This document shows, piece after piece, positions 54,479-61,777 of a stretch of 64,000 nt of DNA. How positions within the stretch are numbered: position 1 is the stretch's first letter; each line of letters opens with the position of its first letter. This DNA is from JAEUOS01 sp040382235 (lineage in GTDB: Bacteria > Pseudomonadota > Gammaproteobacteria > Burkholderiales > JAEUOS01), in NCBI GenBank assembly GCA_040382235.1, contig JBEIFV010000011.1:8419-72418 (forward strand), written 5' to 3'. The notes below the pieces were generated by a model that saw only the letters and a list, made by a program, of their open reading frames with translations, had not been told where the DNA came from and ran no database searches. The translations under genes were made by a program, and so were the position numbers.

Positions 54479-55036
54479 TTACGCGAACATATGTAGCTGC
54501 TCGTGGCTTAGCGCCTCGATTCTCTTGGTCAAGTTCAACTTCTCATCGGCTTTGTGACGGGCCTGTTCAGACATACGAGCCACCAGCGCCTGAAGTTGCG
54601 CAACGTCGCCGACGTTCATGAATTCGCGGCTCTTGTTGACGAACACAGCCGACTTCCTCTTGCGACTTAACAGTTCAATCACGTTGCCAAGAGTGCCGGT
54701 ACTGGCTACGTCCCACATCATCAACCCATAGTCCGCCGCTTCGGCCATGGCCAGGTCTTTCGCGGTGAAATACGCGCGTGTGCCGGGTGTGAAATCGGTG
54801 GTGACGCTGCGGATCGGCCAGTTTCCGACGTTGTTGCGCGCCCGCGAACCGCTGCAGTAAACCGTGGTCTTGCTGCCGCCTTGCTCGAACAGATAGGTCT
54901 GGATGGCGGTGTCAGCGCCATCCGCGTCGCCCACGACCACATTGAAGCCGGACGCGATGACCTTGTCGATACGATCCTTGAATTTGCGATCCAAGCGCTT
55001 GATCTTGATCGAGCCGGCGATGAAGACTGTGGTCAT
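54479..55036 (-). CDS. SLOG-like Rossmann-fold nucleotide-binding protein
   Basis: The 185-residue protein opens with TTVFIAGSIKIKRLDRKFKDRIDKVIASGFNVVVGDADGADTAIQ, the pattern of SLOG/YspA-like proteins (GS near the start and G-D-A-D-G-A-D). SLOG proteins bind or sense nucleotide-derived signals. It lies 4 bp after the phosphoribosyltransferase gene with a GGAGG site, so the two make an operon. A role in nucleotide signalling or defence is plausible but not proven. Confidence 0.75.
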   Translation of the reverse strand: MTTVFIAGSIKIKRLDRKFKDRIDKVIASGFNVVVGDADGADTAIQTYLFEQGGSKTTVYCSGSRARNNVGNWPIRSVTTDFTPGTRAYFTAKDLAMAEAADYGLMMWDVASTGTLGNVIELLSRKRKSAVFVNKSREFMNVGDVAQLQALVARMSEQARHKADEKLNLTKRIEALSHEQLHMFA

Positions 55037-55040
55037 CCGC

Positions 55041-55622
55041 TTACCTCCATGTCAGCGCAGCGACGTAGATTTTTCGCACTTTGGGGTAGCTACGCAGGGC
55101 TGCGCATGCGGCTTCCATCGAGGCACCCGTTGCATACAGGTCATCCACGATCAGCGCGTTCCATTCGCCTTCACCGCTTATCTGATCATTGACACTGAAG
55201 CTATCCTTGAGCGCGGCGGCCTTTTCAGCCTTGCTGGTGAGATCCTTGAGTTGCTTGCCATTACGCTTTTTGCGCAGCAAATCCTCAAACACGGGAATCT
55301 TCACGATTCTCCCAAGAGCTTCGGTCAACTCGGTGACGGGCTGCCGTGCGCGAATGTTTGACGCCGGCATCGGGATCAGGATTTCGACATTCTTGTAACG
55401 TGGGTAGAGGTTGGCGGCCATTTCCGCGGCGAGCAGCGGAATCTGCTTCCAATCGTGCCGATACTTGAGCTGGAACAATGCTTCGCCCACTTCAGACCTC
55501 AGCGTGTCGAACTGCGCGTGGCCCTGCGCATTGTCGCCGGTGTAGATACTTGACAGCACGTGCTTGTCGAGGACGTAACCCAAGTCCCAATTGCCTTCAA
55601 TCTTTCTGACCGCGTTTTTCAT
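55041..55622 (-). CDS. ComF-like phosphoribosyltransferase
   Basis: A 193-residue type I PRTase: the PRPP-binding loop reads ALIVDDLYATGASMEAACAAL near residue 165, and ILIPMPASNIRARQ near 80 is a ComF-like segment. Lacks the Cys-rich N-terminus of competence ComF. The start ATG overlaps the stop of a small upstream frame (ATGA). It is followed by the SLOG gene. Substrate not identified. Confidence 0.8.
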   Translation of the reverse strand: MKNAVRKIEGNWDLGYVLDKHVLSSIYTGDNAQGHAQFDTLRSEVGEALFQLKYRHDWKQIPLLAAEMAANLYPRYKNVEILIPMPASNIRARQPVTELTEALGRIVKIPVFEDLLRKKRNGKQLKDLTSKAEKAAALKDSFSVNDQISGEGEWNALIVDDLYATGASMEAACAALRSYPKVRKIYVAALTWR

Positions 55623-55858
55623 GACAGGCCGCTTGCGCCGGTTGCGCGGAATTTGTCGCGAGGAGGCTCATCATAGCAATCCAGGCGGCGTAGATGCGTG
55701 ATGGGGCCACGAGACGCTCCTGCCAAGCGTCGCAAGCACGCTTCTTCCCGCCACTCGTAGGCGTGATCAGTTTCGCATTGCTGTAGCGCGATCACGTGCG
55801 ATTGACCAGGCGACGCCGTTTCGTTAATCGAGCATTGCAGTCGGATTTGTGTTCTCAT
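55619..55858 (-). CDS. Small hypothetical protein preceding the PRTase gene
   Basis: A 79-residue frame from ATG 55858 ends in a TGA that overlaps the PRTase ATG (ATGA at 55622-55619), which favours a real, coupled gene. No family is recognised, and no ribosome binding site is apparent. If real, it is the first gene of a three-gene operon divergent from the DUF4062-like gene. Confidence 0.4.
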   Translation of the reverse strand: MRTQIRLQCSINETASPGQSHVIALQQCETDHAYEWREEACLRRLAGASRGPITHLRRLDCYDEPPRDKFRATGASGLS

Positions 55859-55886
55859 TTTGCATAGCCAACCACAGTGCCCCCTC

Positions 55887-56900
55887 ATGCAAACCAAAAA
55901 GATATTCTTGGCCTCCTCCGCCGAACTGAAAGCCGACCGCGACCAGTTCGAGATCCTGATCAATCGCAAGAACAAGGAGTGGGTCTCGCGCGGGGTGTTT
56001 CTGGAACTGGTGATCTGGGAAGATTTTCTCGACGCCATGTCGCAGACCCGATTACAGGACGACTACAACAACGCGGTCCGCGATTGCGACATCTTCGTCA
56101 TGCTGTTTTGCACCAAGGTGGGCAAGTACACCGAAGAAGAATTCGAAACCGCCTTCAAGCAATTCAAGGCGACCAACAAGCCTTTTGTCTACACCTATTT
56201 CAAGGACGCCCAGATCAACACCGGAAGCGTTGACAGCGACGACCTGCTGAGCCTCCTGACCTTTAAGAAGAAGCTCGCCGCGCTAGGACATTTCCACACC
56301 ACCTACAAAGACTTAGCCGAACTGAAGCCGCATTTCAGCGGGCAACTCGACAAGCTGGCCGCCAAAGGCTTCATAGAGATGGATGCCCACAAGGGCGCTG
56401 CGGCCACCACCACCTATGACGCCACCAACACCGGCAGCGGCGCCATCGCGCAAGGCACCGGCGCAACCGCAGTGGGCGCCGGTGGCGTATTCATTCGCGG
56501 CCAGAACAAGGGCAACATCAACACCGGCACCCAGATCACCACCGGCGACGTGTCCGGCACCGGCATCGCCACCGGCCCAGGTGCGCAAGCCAGCGTCACC
56601 CAAGGGATCCCGGCGCAACAGTTGAGCGACCTGTTCGCGCCCCTGCTGGCCGCGATCAAGCAAGCCGGCACAGCGCCAGCCACGCAAGCCGCCGCCGCGG
56701 AGAAGGTTAAGCAGCTCAAGACAGAAGTCGCCAAGGGCAAGGAAGCCGACGACACCAGACTGGGCAAGATCGTCGATGGCCTGGTCGATCTGGTGCCGGG
56801 CGCTGTCGGCACAGTGATCGGCATGTTCGCAACGCCTCTCCTTAGCGGTATTGCCGGGCCGGTGACCCAATACGTGCTCGACAAAATCAAGGGAAAGTAA
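55887..56900 (+). CDS. DUF4062/TIR-like effector protein linked to NACHT gene
   Basis: Residues 1 to about 110 read MQTKKIFLASSAELKADRDQFEIL and later DCDIFVMLFCTKVGKYTEEEF, the pattern of DUF4062-like domains, which are distant TIR relatives. A Gly/Thr/Ala-rich segment follows (about residues 180-245, GSGAIAQGTGATAVGAGGVFI and NTGTQITTGD), then a C-terminal hydrophobic region (LVPGAVGTVIGMFATPLLSGIAG), perhaps a membrane anchor. The ATG at 55887 is used; a TTG at 55860 is unlikely. It is 10 bp before the NACHT gene, so the two are co-transcribed. The NACHT protein shares the Gly-rich motif. Confidence 0.75.
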   Translation: MQTKKIFLASSAELKADRDQFEILINRKNKEWVSRGVFLELVIWEDFLDAMSQTRLQDDYNNAVRDCDIFVMLFCTKVGKYTEEEFETAFKQFKATNKPFVYTYFKDAQINTGSVDSDDLLSLLTFKKKLAALGHFHTTYKDLAELKPHFSGQLDKLAAKGFIEMDAHKGAAATTTYDATNTGSGAIAQGTGATAVGAGGVFIRGQNKGNINTGTQITTGDVSGTGIATGPGAQASVTQGIPAQQLSDLFAPLLAAIKQAGTAPATQAAAAEKVKQLKTEVAKGKEADDTRLGKIVDGLVDLVPGAVGTVIGMFATPLLSGIAGPVTQYVLDKIKGK

Positions 56901-56910
56901 AGGGCTCGCC

Positions 56911-59790
56911 ATGGCAGAAGAATCTGACGGCGCGGACCGCAACGCAGCGCTTGAGCGGCGCGTTGCCGAGCTGGAAGCGGCGCTGAAGGCCAGTCTCAGC
57001 GGCTCGGGCGCAATCGCCCAGGACGATGGCGTTGCCCTGGGCGAGCGCAGCCTTTATGTCGGCGGCCCCAATTCGGCCCCGCTCAACTCCGGCACACAGG
57101 TCGCGACCAACGGCGGATACTTCATCAATGGAGACCTGGTCCAGTTCGTCACCACCATCACCCAAACCGGCGAGGACGTCGAGGAAACCAAGTCGGTCAT
57201 CGCGCTGTATCTGCATGCGCTAAGCGCCGACCTGGCCGGCCTGAAGCTCGGCGAAATCGATCTTTCGGCCGAACAGGCGCGGCAAACGCCGCTGGAGCTG
57301 GCCGATATCTACGTGCCGCTCGACACCACGCAGCGCATTCCGGCGGAGACGACGCTCGCGCAATGGCTGGCCCACAAAGGCGAGCGTGTGCGCGAGAGCA
57401 TGGAATCCGCAAAGGAAACGCAAGCGGTGTCCGCACTCGACGCGCTGGCCACCCACCGCGAGCTGACCCTGCTAGGCAATCCGGGCAGCGGCAAAAGCAC
57501 CTTCGGCGCAAGCGTGCTGTTGACTCTCGCACAGGCCTGGCAGGGTCGCGCTGAAGCACTGACAAGCCTGCGCGATCAAGGGCCCCAAGGCCCGCTGTTC
57601 CCGATCCGCGTGATCCTGCGCCGCTTCGCCGAGCAATTGCCACCAGATGACAAGCCAGCGCGCGCCGGCGACCTCTGGCGCTTCATCGGCGAGGACCTCG
57701 ACGCCAGCGGCTACGGACTCGCCGCCGACGCGGTGAAGATCGTGCAGCGCATCGCCCTCAAGCATGGCGCCCTGATTCTGCTGGACGGTCTCGACGAATG
57801 TGGCGACAGCGCCAAACGCGCGCGCGTACTGCCGGCGGTGCGCGACCTGATGCAAAAGGCCGGCCCCAGATGCCGCTTCATCCTCACTGCGCGCCCCTAC
57901 GCTTGGCCTGGCGGCCCCGACCCTGCCAAAGGCGTATACGCCCTGGCCGACCTCAATGACGAGCAGATCGAGCAGTTCATCCGCGCCTGGTACGCGGCGC
58001 TGGCCAAGCGCAACTGGCGCTCGCCGGGCGAGGCGCAGCGCAAGATGGAAGACCTGCTCACCGCACGCCAGCGGCCCGACCTGCTGCCGCTGGCGCACAA
58101 CCCGCTCCTGCTCACGCTGATGGCCACGCTGCACAGCAACCGCGGCCGGCTGCCCGACGACCGCGCCGACTTGTACAACGAGTCGGTCGATTTGCTGATG
58201 CTGCGCTGGAACCGGCAGATCGGCGCCGACAAAGCTCTGCTCGACGCTTTGGGCGACGCCAACCTGAAACTGACCGACCTGCGTGAAGCGCTGGAGCAAC
58301 TGGCCTTCGAGGAACACGAGAAGAGTGTTGGCCAGGAAGGCACGGCCGACATCGGCGAAGACCGCCTGGTGCGCGCCTTCCTGCCGCTACTGAAGGGTGA
58401 CCGCAACAAGGCCGCGATCGTGGTCGACTACATCGAGAAACGCGCCGGGTTGCTGGTAGGCCAGGGCGAGAAGGACGGTGAGCCGCGCTTCACCTTCCCG
58501 CACCGCACCTTCCAGGAGTTTCTCGCCGCCTGCCACCTGGCGACAAGGAACGACTTCGCCGCCGAGTGCGCGCGCCTGGCCCGCGCCGCGCCTGGGCATT
58601 GGCAGGTGGTGTTGCCGCTGGCGGCGCGCCTTGCCAAGGCCGAACGCGGCGCCAGCGCGGCCGACGAATTGATCGGCGGCACCGCAATCGCCGACTTCAA
58701 AGGCCGACAGCCCGATGCCGGCGACTGGGCCCGTGCCCGACTGGCCGGCCTGCAACTGGTGGAGATCGGCCGCAGCGCGATCGACAAGAGCCCACGCACG
58801 CGCGCCATCGCCAAACGGGTGGCCGACTGGCTGGTCGCTTCTTTGCCTGTGCACCCAAAGGACGGCGGCGCACCGGCGAACCAGCGCGCGCAGGCAGGCG
58901 ATGTTTTGGCCGCGCTGGGCGACCCGCGTTTCGATGCGGAGCGTTTCTACTTGCCGGGCGACGAGATGCTTGGCTTCGAAAAAGTGCATGCCGACCAGGA
59001 ATTCGTGATCGGCACGCGCAAAGCGGATGTGAAGCTCGTCGGAAAGGCGACCGGCAGGGATGCACACGGGGACGAAATCAATGACGAGACGACGCCCGCG
59101 CCCGAGTTCTACATATCGCGCTACCCGGTCACCGTCGCGCAGTTCGCAGCTTTTGTCGCGGCCAAGACGCTTGAGGATGCTTCCTTCGAGATTGGCGATC
59201 AAGACACACTCCGCGACCCGGCAACGCGGCCGGTATGCTCAGTCAATTGGCACGAAGCCCGTGCTTACTGTGAGTGGCTAAACAGCGCGCTTGCCAACGC
59301 CCCGTGGGACAACAAAGTCACCCAATTGGTACGCACGGGACGTTGGCAGGTTGCCTTGCCCAGTGAACTGGAGTGGGAGAGAACAGCGCGCGGCAGCTTC
59401 TCCCGCACAGTATTTCCGTGGGGTGACAAGCCGGACCCGGAACGCGCGAACTATGATGAGTCAGGCATCGGCGCCACGTCGCCTGTGGGTTGCTTTGCTG
59501 CCAACAGCGGCGTGTATGACATGGCTGGTAACGTCTGGGAATGGACCAGAAGTCTTTGGGGAAAAGACAGCGGTACGCCTACATTCGTTTATCCATATGA
59601 TCTGAACGATCTTGATCGTGAAAATCCGAATGCTGCCGATGATGTTTATAGGGTCGTGCGCGGCGGTTCGTGGGGCAACGATCGGTACCTCGCGCGCTGT
59701 GCCGTTCGCGGTTGGAACGAGCCCGACGCCCGCCGCTACTTTGTGGGGTTTCGAGTGGTGTTGCGTTCTGCCCCTGCATCAAAACTCTGA
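56911..59790 (+). CDS. NACHT NTPase with C-terminal FGE-type variable domain (DGR-2 target A)
   Basis: A 959-residue STAND protein. Residues 1-60 hold a Gly-rich segment (SGSGAIAQDDGVALGERSLYVGG). The NACHT core has Walker A GNPGSGKST at 189-197, Walker B LILLDGLDE near 290 and further RFTFPHRTFQEFLAA near 530. From about residue 690 to the end it is a formylglycine-generating-enzyme/sulfatase-modifying fold (PAPEFYISRYPVTVAQFAAF, MAGNVWEWTRSLWG, RVVRGGSW). The last 45 residues, from 914, are the variable repeat; their contents differ from target B at the AAC-type codons. It should oligomerise when the FGE domain binds a ligand. AAAGGG precedes the ATG. Confidence 0.9.
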   Translation: MAEESDGADRNAALERRVAELEAALKASLSGSGAIAQDDGVALGERSLYVGGPNSAPLNSGTQVATNGGYFINGDLVQFVTTITQTGEDVEETKSVIALYLHALSADLAGLKLGEIDLSAEQARQTPLELADIYVPLDTTQRIPAETTLAQWLAHKGERVRESMESAKETQAVSALDALATHRELTLLGNPGSGKSTFGASVLLTLAQAWQGRAEALTSLRDQGPQGPLFPIRVILRRFAEQLPPDDKPARAGDLWRFIGEDLDASGYGLAADAVKIVQRIALKHGALILLDGLDECGDSAKRARVLPAVRDLMQKAGPRCRFILTARPYAWPGGPDPAKGVYALADLNDEQIEQFIRAWYAALAKRNWRSPGEAQRKMEDLLTARQRPDLLPLAHNPLLLTLMATLHSNRGRLPDDRADLYNESVDLLMLRWNRQIGADKALLDALGDANLKLTDLREALEQLAFEEHEKSVGQEGTADIGEDRLVRAFLPLLKGDRNKAAIVVDYIEKRAGLLVGQGEKDGEPRFTFPHRTFQEFLAACHLATRNDFAAECARLARAAPGHWQVVLPLAARLAKAERGASAADELIGGTAIADFKGRQPDAGDWARARLAGLQLVEIGRSAIDKSPRTRAIAKRVADWLVASLPVHPKDGGAPANQRAQAGDVLAALGDPRFDAERFYLPGDEMLGFEKVHADQEFVIGTRKADVKLVGKATGRDAHGDEINDETTPAPEFYISRYPVTVAQFAAFVAAKTLEDASFEIGDQDTLRDPATRPVCSVNWHEARAYCEWLNSALANAPWDNKVTQLVRTGRWQVALPSELEWERTARGSFSRTVFPWGDKPDPERANYDESGIGATSPVGCFAANSGVYDMAGNVWEWTRSLWGKDSGTPTFVYPYDLNDLDRENPNAADDVYRVVRGGSWGNDRYLARCAVRGWNEPDARRYFVGFRVVLRSAPASKL
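59650..59773 (+). repeat. Variable repeat VR1 of DGR-2 (end of target A)
   Basis: This 124-bp repeat matches 61654-61777 (minus) with 19 differences. Differences are confined to twelve codons between GGSW and GFRVV; flanks of 24 bp on the 5' side and about 30 bp on the 3' side are identical. Fourteen of the 19 positions have A in the other copy, one has A in this copy, and four have neither. This pattern is that of adenine-specific DGR mutagenesis from a common template. Confidence 0.88.
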
Positions 59791-59843
59791 CCTCTGTCAC
59801 TCTGATCTCTGAACCTCCGCCCCTCTGCGCCTCCGGAGGGGGT

Positions 59844-59863
59844 GCGGGGGAGACTTCCCCCGC
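59844..59863 (+). other. 8-bp stem/4-nt loop hairpin downstream of VR1
   Basis: GCGGGGGA (59844-59851) and TCCCCCGC (59856-59863) pair perfectly around a GACT loop, 70 bp past VR1 and 53 bp past the stop codon. DGR variable repeats are typically followed by such GC-rich hairpins needed for homing. A T run at 59874-59879 makes a weak terminator an alternative reading. Confidence 0.65.
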
Positions 59864-59889
59864 CCTTCGAAATTTTTTCGGATGCCCTT

Positions 59890-60951
59890 TCACCCGTCGC
59901 GCGGCGGAATCGGATGCCCGCCGAACACATGTTCGCGCAGGCCCCAGGTGTCGGCGAAACGCACATGGTTGATCCAGCCCTGCACGCTGGCGTCGAGTTC
60001 GGCAAAGCTGATGCGCCCACTGCGATAGTCATCGAGATTGCGTTCGAACTTGCGGGTGAAATTCACCGCGTTGCGGCGTTTGAGCAGGCGATGCGACGGG
60101 TACACCACGAAACCCAGCCACGGAATGCCGCAGCGCGTCGGGCTCACTTGCGTTTGCGCTTCGTGGATGGTTAGCCGCTCCATTGCCAAGCGGTCGATGA
60201 TGGCGTTTTTCCATTGCCACAGGGTGCGCTTGTCGTCGCCGAACAAAACGAAATCATCGACATAACGCAGGTAGGCGGCGCAGCCGAGTTCGCGGGTGAC
60301 GAACCAGTCGAAATCGTTCAAGTAGACGTTCGACCAAAACTGCGAAGTCAGGTTGCCGATCGGCAGTCCGCGAGGGCGGTAGATGGCGAACAGGTCGTCG
60401 CCGGGGAAGTACACCGGCGAGTATTCGTCATCAAGCACACCCGCACCGCTGGCGAGAATGGTGTCGATCAGCCACAGCACCTGGGCGTCCGCAATCTGGC
60501 GTGCCAGCTTGGCGCGCAGGACCGCATGATCGAGCGAAGGAAAATGCCGCACCACGTCGGCCCGCAGCACATAGCGACAGCGGCGCGCCCATTCCTGCAA
60601 CTGGTTCAACGCCCGGTGCGTGCCGAAGCCGACGCGATTGGCATAGCTGTGCGCGATGAAGCGCACCTCGAACACCGGTTCAATCACCTGGCACAGTGCG
60701 TGATGCACCACGCGATCGCGAAACGGCGCGGCGCTGATCTTGCGCCGCTTCGGTTCGTGCACGAAGAAATTGCAGTAGGCGCCGGGGCGATAGCTCTGCG
60801 CGCGCAACTCGCCTTGCAACGCGATCAGGCGGTCGGCGACCTGATGTTCGAAGGCTGCCGCGCTGGCGCGCCGACGCTTGCCGCGCGCGGCTAAGCGATA
60901 GGCCTCGCACAGGTTGCCCCAATCGCTGATTGCGTCGAACATGGCGCCCAT
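59890..60951 (-). CDS. DGR-type reverse transcriptase (DGR-2)
   Basis: An intact RT of 353 residues: palm motif ADVVRHFPSLDH with the first catalytic Asp, GLPIGNLTSQFW (60340-60360) with the IGxxxSQ motif that marks DGR RTs (others have QGxxxSP), and YLRYVDDFVLF with YVDD at 60253-60264. The ATG at 60951 has AAAGG at good spacing. An ATG at 60981 would overlap the avd start. It should reverse-transcribe a template repeat with adenine errors. It lies between both NACHT genes. Confidence 0.92.
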   Translation of the reverse strand: MGAMFDAISDWGNLCEAYRLAARGKRRRASAAAFEHQVADRLIALQGELRAQSYRPGAYCNFFVHEPKRRKISAAPFRDRVVHHALCQVIEPVFEVRFIAHSYANRVGFGTHRALNQLQEWARRCRYVLRADVVRHFPSLDHAVLRAKLARQIADAQVLWLIDTILASGAGVLDDEYSPVYFPGDDLFAIYRPRGLPIGNLTSQFWSNVYLNDFDWFVTRELGCAAYLRYVDDFVLFGDDKRTLWQWKNAIIDRLAMERLTIHEAQTQVSPTRCGIPWLGFVVYPSHRLLKRRNAVNFTRKFERNLDDYRSGRISFAELDASVQGWINHVRFADTWGLREHVFGGHPIPPRDG

Positions 60952-60974
60952 TGCAACCTTTCCCCCATTCCGCC

Positions 60975-61388
60975 ATGGCAAACGCGAAAGACCTGGTGAT
61001 CTTCACCCAAACCTACGACCTGCTTTGCTGGCTGCTGCCGCAATGCGAACGCTTTCCGAAAAGCCAGCGCTTCGTGGTGACTCAGCGCCTGCAGGGTGCG
61101 GCGCTGGATTTTCAGGAAGCGATTTTCGAGGCCAACGCCCGCCGTGGTGGCGAGCGCCTGCAGCACCTGCACGGCGCCGACGCGCAATTGAATAAGCTGC
61201 GCCTCTACCTTCGACTGGCGCGGCAATGGGACTGGCTTGCCGTCGGCCAATATGAACATGTAAGCCGCATGGTCGCTGGCATCGGCAAACTGCTGGGCGG
61301 CTGGATCGGGCAGACCAGCGCCAGCGGGACCAGAGGCGCGGCCGGCACGGCGGGTCGGGACCAAGTCGACGCTGCGGCGCATGAATGA
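60975..61388 (+). CDS. avd: Accessory variability determinant Avd-like protein (DGR-2)
   Basis: A 137-residue protein: MANAKDLVIFTQTYDLLCWLLPQCERFPKSQRFVVTQRLQGAALDFQEAIFEANA then LRLYLRLARQWDWLAVGQYEHVSRMVAGIGKLLGGW. This is the four-helix pattern of Avd (bAvd) proteins, with a longer, flexible tail of Gly/Thr/Ala. The start is ATG 60975, 24 bp from the RT ATG on the other strand, so the two genes are divergently expressed, unlike the usual co-linear order. Confidence 0.87.
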   Translation: MANAKDLVIFTQTYDLLCWLLPQCERFPKSQRFVVTQRLQGAALDFQEAIFEANARRGGERLQHLHGADAQLNKLRLYLRLARQWDWLAVGQYEHVSRMVAGIGKLLGGWIGQTSASGTRGAAGTAGRDQVDAAAHE

Positions 61389-61400
61389 GGCCGGTCGGGG

Positions 61401-61435
61401 CGGGGCACGGCGGGCGTTCGCCAAACCGTGCCCCG
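61401..61435. terminator. Bidirectional hairpin between avd and NACHT-B
   Basis: A perfect 10-bp stem (61401-61410 with 61426-61435) lies 12 bp past the avd stop and just past the end of the converging NACHT-B frame; its plus-strand side is followed by GCTTT. It likely ends both transcripts. Confidence 0.6.
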
Positions 61436-61610
61436 GCTTTGCTATGCGCCCGGCGCGGGCAACGCCCCGGATATGCCCTGCCTTGCGGCGCGCGCGCGGA
61501 CCAGACCTGTCTGGCGCTGTTCTTCTTCCTTCGCCTCGGCCGGCAAACCCGCTTGGCGCGAATCGGCCGGCATTGCCGGAACACGCCCGGCACTTGGATG
61601 CCGGTGCACC

Positions 61611-61630
61611 GTTCCGCCTTGCGGCAGAAC
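61611..61630 (-). other. 8-bp stem/4-nt loop hairpin downstream of VR2
   Basis: GTTCCGCC (61611-61618) and GGCAGAAC (61623-61630) pair with one wobble around a 4-nt loop (GCAA on the minus strand). It lies 23 bp past VR2. Its presence supports VR2 as a mutable target rather than a template. Confidence 0.6.
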
Positions 61631-61653
61631 CAGAAGAAGGGGCTGAAGAACGT

Positions 61654-61777
61654 GGGCAGAACGCAACACCACTCGAAACCCCAGATTGTTGTTGCGGTTG
61701 TCGGGCTCGTTCCTGTTGCGATAGGCACAGCGCGCGAGGTTCCGATGGCTGTTCCACGAACCGCCGCGCACGACCCT
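61654..61777 (-). repeat. Variable repeat VR2 of DGR-2 (end of target B)
   Basis: The same 124-bp element as VR1, on the minus strand. Its variable codons are mainly AAC-type (Asn), so it is less changed from the presumed template than VR1, but codons AGC, CAT, TAT and CTG show changes of its own. Four positions are non-A in both copies and differ, so VR2 cannot be the direct template of VR1. Confidence 0.88.

Noticed and set aside
59890..60951. RT as a group II intron or retron reverse transcriptase
   Set aside because: It has the IGxxxSQ motif, lies with an avd gene and variable repeats, and lacks maturase or intron RNA features.
61654..61777. VR2 as the template repeat of DGR-2
   Set aside because: Four positions differ from VR1 with neither copy having A, VR2 lies in frame at the end of a target gene, and a hairpin follows it.
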